From an uncultured Faecalibacterium sp. (GTDB lineage Bacteria > Bacillota > Clostridia > Oscillospirales > Ruminococcaceae), in assembly GCA_900772565.1 (NCBI GenBank), contig CAAHET010000059.1:1-5596 (forward strand): a stretch of DNA of 5,596 bases, read 5' to 3'. How positions within the stretch are numbered: the first letter of the stretch is position 1; each line of letters begins with the position of its first letter. The notes below the pieces were generated by a model, which was not told the origin of the DNA, searched no databases, and worked only from the letters and a program-made list of their open reading frames with translations. The translations under genes were made by a program, and so were the position numbers. Below are positions 5,131-5,596 of this stretch, piece by piece.

Positions 5131-5596
5131 TCAGTGCGTTTTTGGGACACGCTCATACAGGGTGGTCAGTTCAGCGATGTGTCCGGCCAATGCAGTGGGC
5201 AGGGGCTGCGACAGCCGCCAGTGCCAGTTTGCGCCCTGTGTGCTGGGGGTGTTGATGCGAGCCTCGCTGCCCAGATGCAGCCAGTCTGCCAGCGGGATGA
5301 TGGCGGTATCCGAAACACTGGCAAGGCAGGCGCAGATCATACCTTCGGTCAGGGTCTCCGGTGTGCAGCGCAGGTACCGGCAGGCATAGGCCACATCCTC
5401 GGCACTGGCGTTGCTGCGCCAGCCCTCAGTGGTCACGTTGTCATGGGTGCCGGTGTACACCACACTGTTGCGGGGGTAGGTGTGGGGCAGATAGTTGCCC
5501 GATTCCCGGCTGTCGAAAGCGAACTGCATGATCTTCATGCCCGGGTAACCGCTCTCGGCCAGCATGGCCTTCACCTCCGGGGTCAGGTAGCCCAGA
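5131..5596 (-). CDS. malQ: 4-alpha-glucanotransferase (amylomaltase, GH77), C-terminal part
   Basis: The last 154 residues of a protein whose start lies beyond the right edge; a full MalQ has about 500 residues. The enzyme moves alpha-1,4-glucan segments between maltodextrins or onto glucose, in the cytoplasm. The visible part begins LGYLTPEV, which in this family directly follows the Glu-Asp holding the catalytic acid, so that Glu lies just outside. YTGTHDN (fragment residues 47-53) carries the conserved third active-site Asp (Asp52). The family's closing motif LGSEARINTP, followed by ANWHWRL, is present near the end. No frameshift is seen, and the TGA at 5131-5133 is a normal ending. The apparent start at 5574 is only an internal GTG. 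A long hairpin follows the gene, so the small-protein genes downstream on the same strand are probably a separate unit with their own promoters. Confidence 0.93.
   Translation of the reverse strand, partial: LGYLTPEVKAMLAESGYPGMKIMQFAFDSRESGNYLPHTYPRNSVVYTGTHDNVTTEGWRSNASAEDVAYACRYLRCTPETLTEGMICACLASVSDTAIIPLADWLHLGSEARINTPSTQGANWHWRLSQPLPTALAGHIAELTTLYERVPKTH

Noticed and set aside
5037..5389. Plus-strand open frames overlapping the malQ end
   Set aside because: They start in or near the hairpin and run antisense through conserved MalQ coding sequence.
1..5596. CRISPR arrays, tRNA or rRNA genes, insertion sequences, attachment sites
   Set aside because: No regularly spaced repeats, tRNA-like cloverleaf, transposase or flanking direct repeats were seen in reading both strands.

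Overview
The window looks like chromosomal DNA from a GC-rich gut Clostridia species. Faecalibacterium and its Oscillospiraceae/Ruminococcaceae relatives are the best guess. The reasons are the protein styles, the strong GGAGG-type ribosome binding sites, the Gram-positive promoter spacing, and the AraC/MsmR-like regulator beside a divergent galactokinase. The genus is inferred from general knowledge and was not tested by a search.

Layout, left to right. (1) Positions 26-1399, minus strand: a complete TrmA/RlmD-family 23S rRNA uracil-5-methyltransferase with TRAM domain, Fe-S cysteines and catalytic residues intact. (2) Positions 1427-2287, minus strand: an AraC-family regulator with an N-terminal cupin, 27 bases upstream of the methyltransferase and probably co-transcribed with it. 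(3) Positions 2288-2487: a divergent control region with a good promoter for each direction and a shared GCAGAAT element near both predicted transcription starts. (4) Positions 2488-3780, plus strand: a galactokinase-family GHMP kinase with an altered sugar-binding signature. (5) Positions 3791-3832: a bidirectional terminator. (6) Positions 3839-4201 and 4330-4797, minus strand: two small unrecognised proteins that share a double-glycine leader but have different hydrophobic, GxxxG-containing cores. (7) Positions 4798-5130: an AT-rich control region with two tandem promoters, a hairpin in the predicted 5' leader and a long hairpin that probably ends malQ. (8) Positions 5131-5596, minus strand: the C-terminal third of a 4-alpha-glucanotransferase (MalQ, GH77), cut by the window edge.

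The carbohydrate genes (regulator, galactokinase, glucanotransferase) suggest a region for using galactosides and alpha-glucans. The regulator is the natural candidate to control the galactokinase. The most novel part is the double-glycine pair. It looks like a two-component secreted peptide or small-protein system, processed by a PCAT-type C39-peptidase ABC exporter encoded elsewhere, since no exporter, immunity gene or sensor is present here. The leader homology is directly visible; secretion and function are inferred.
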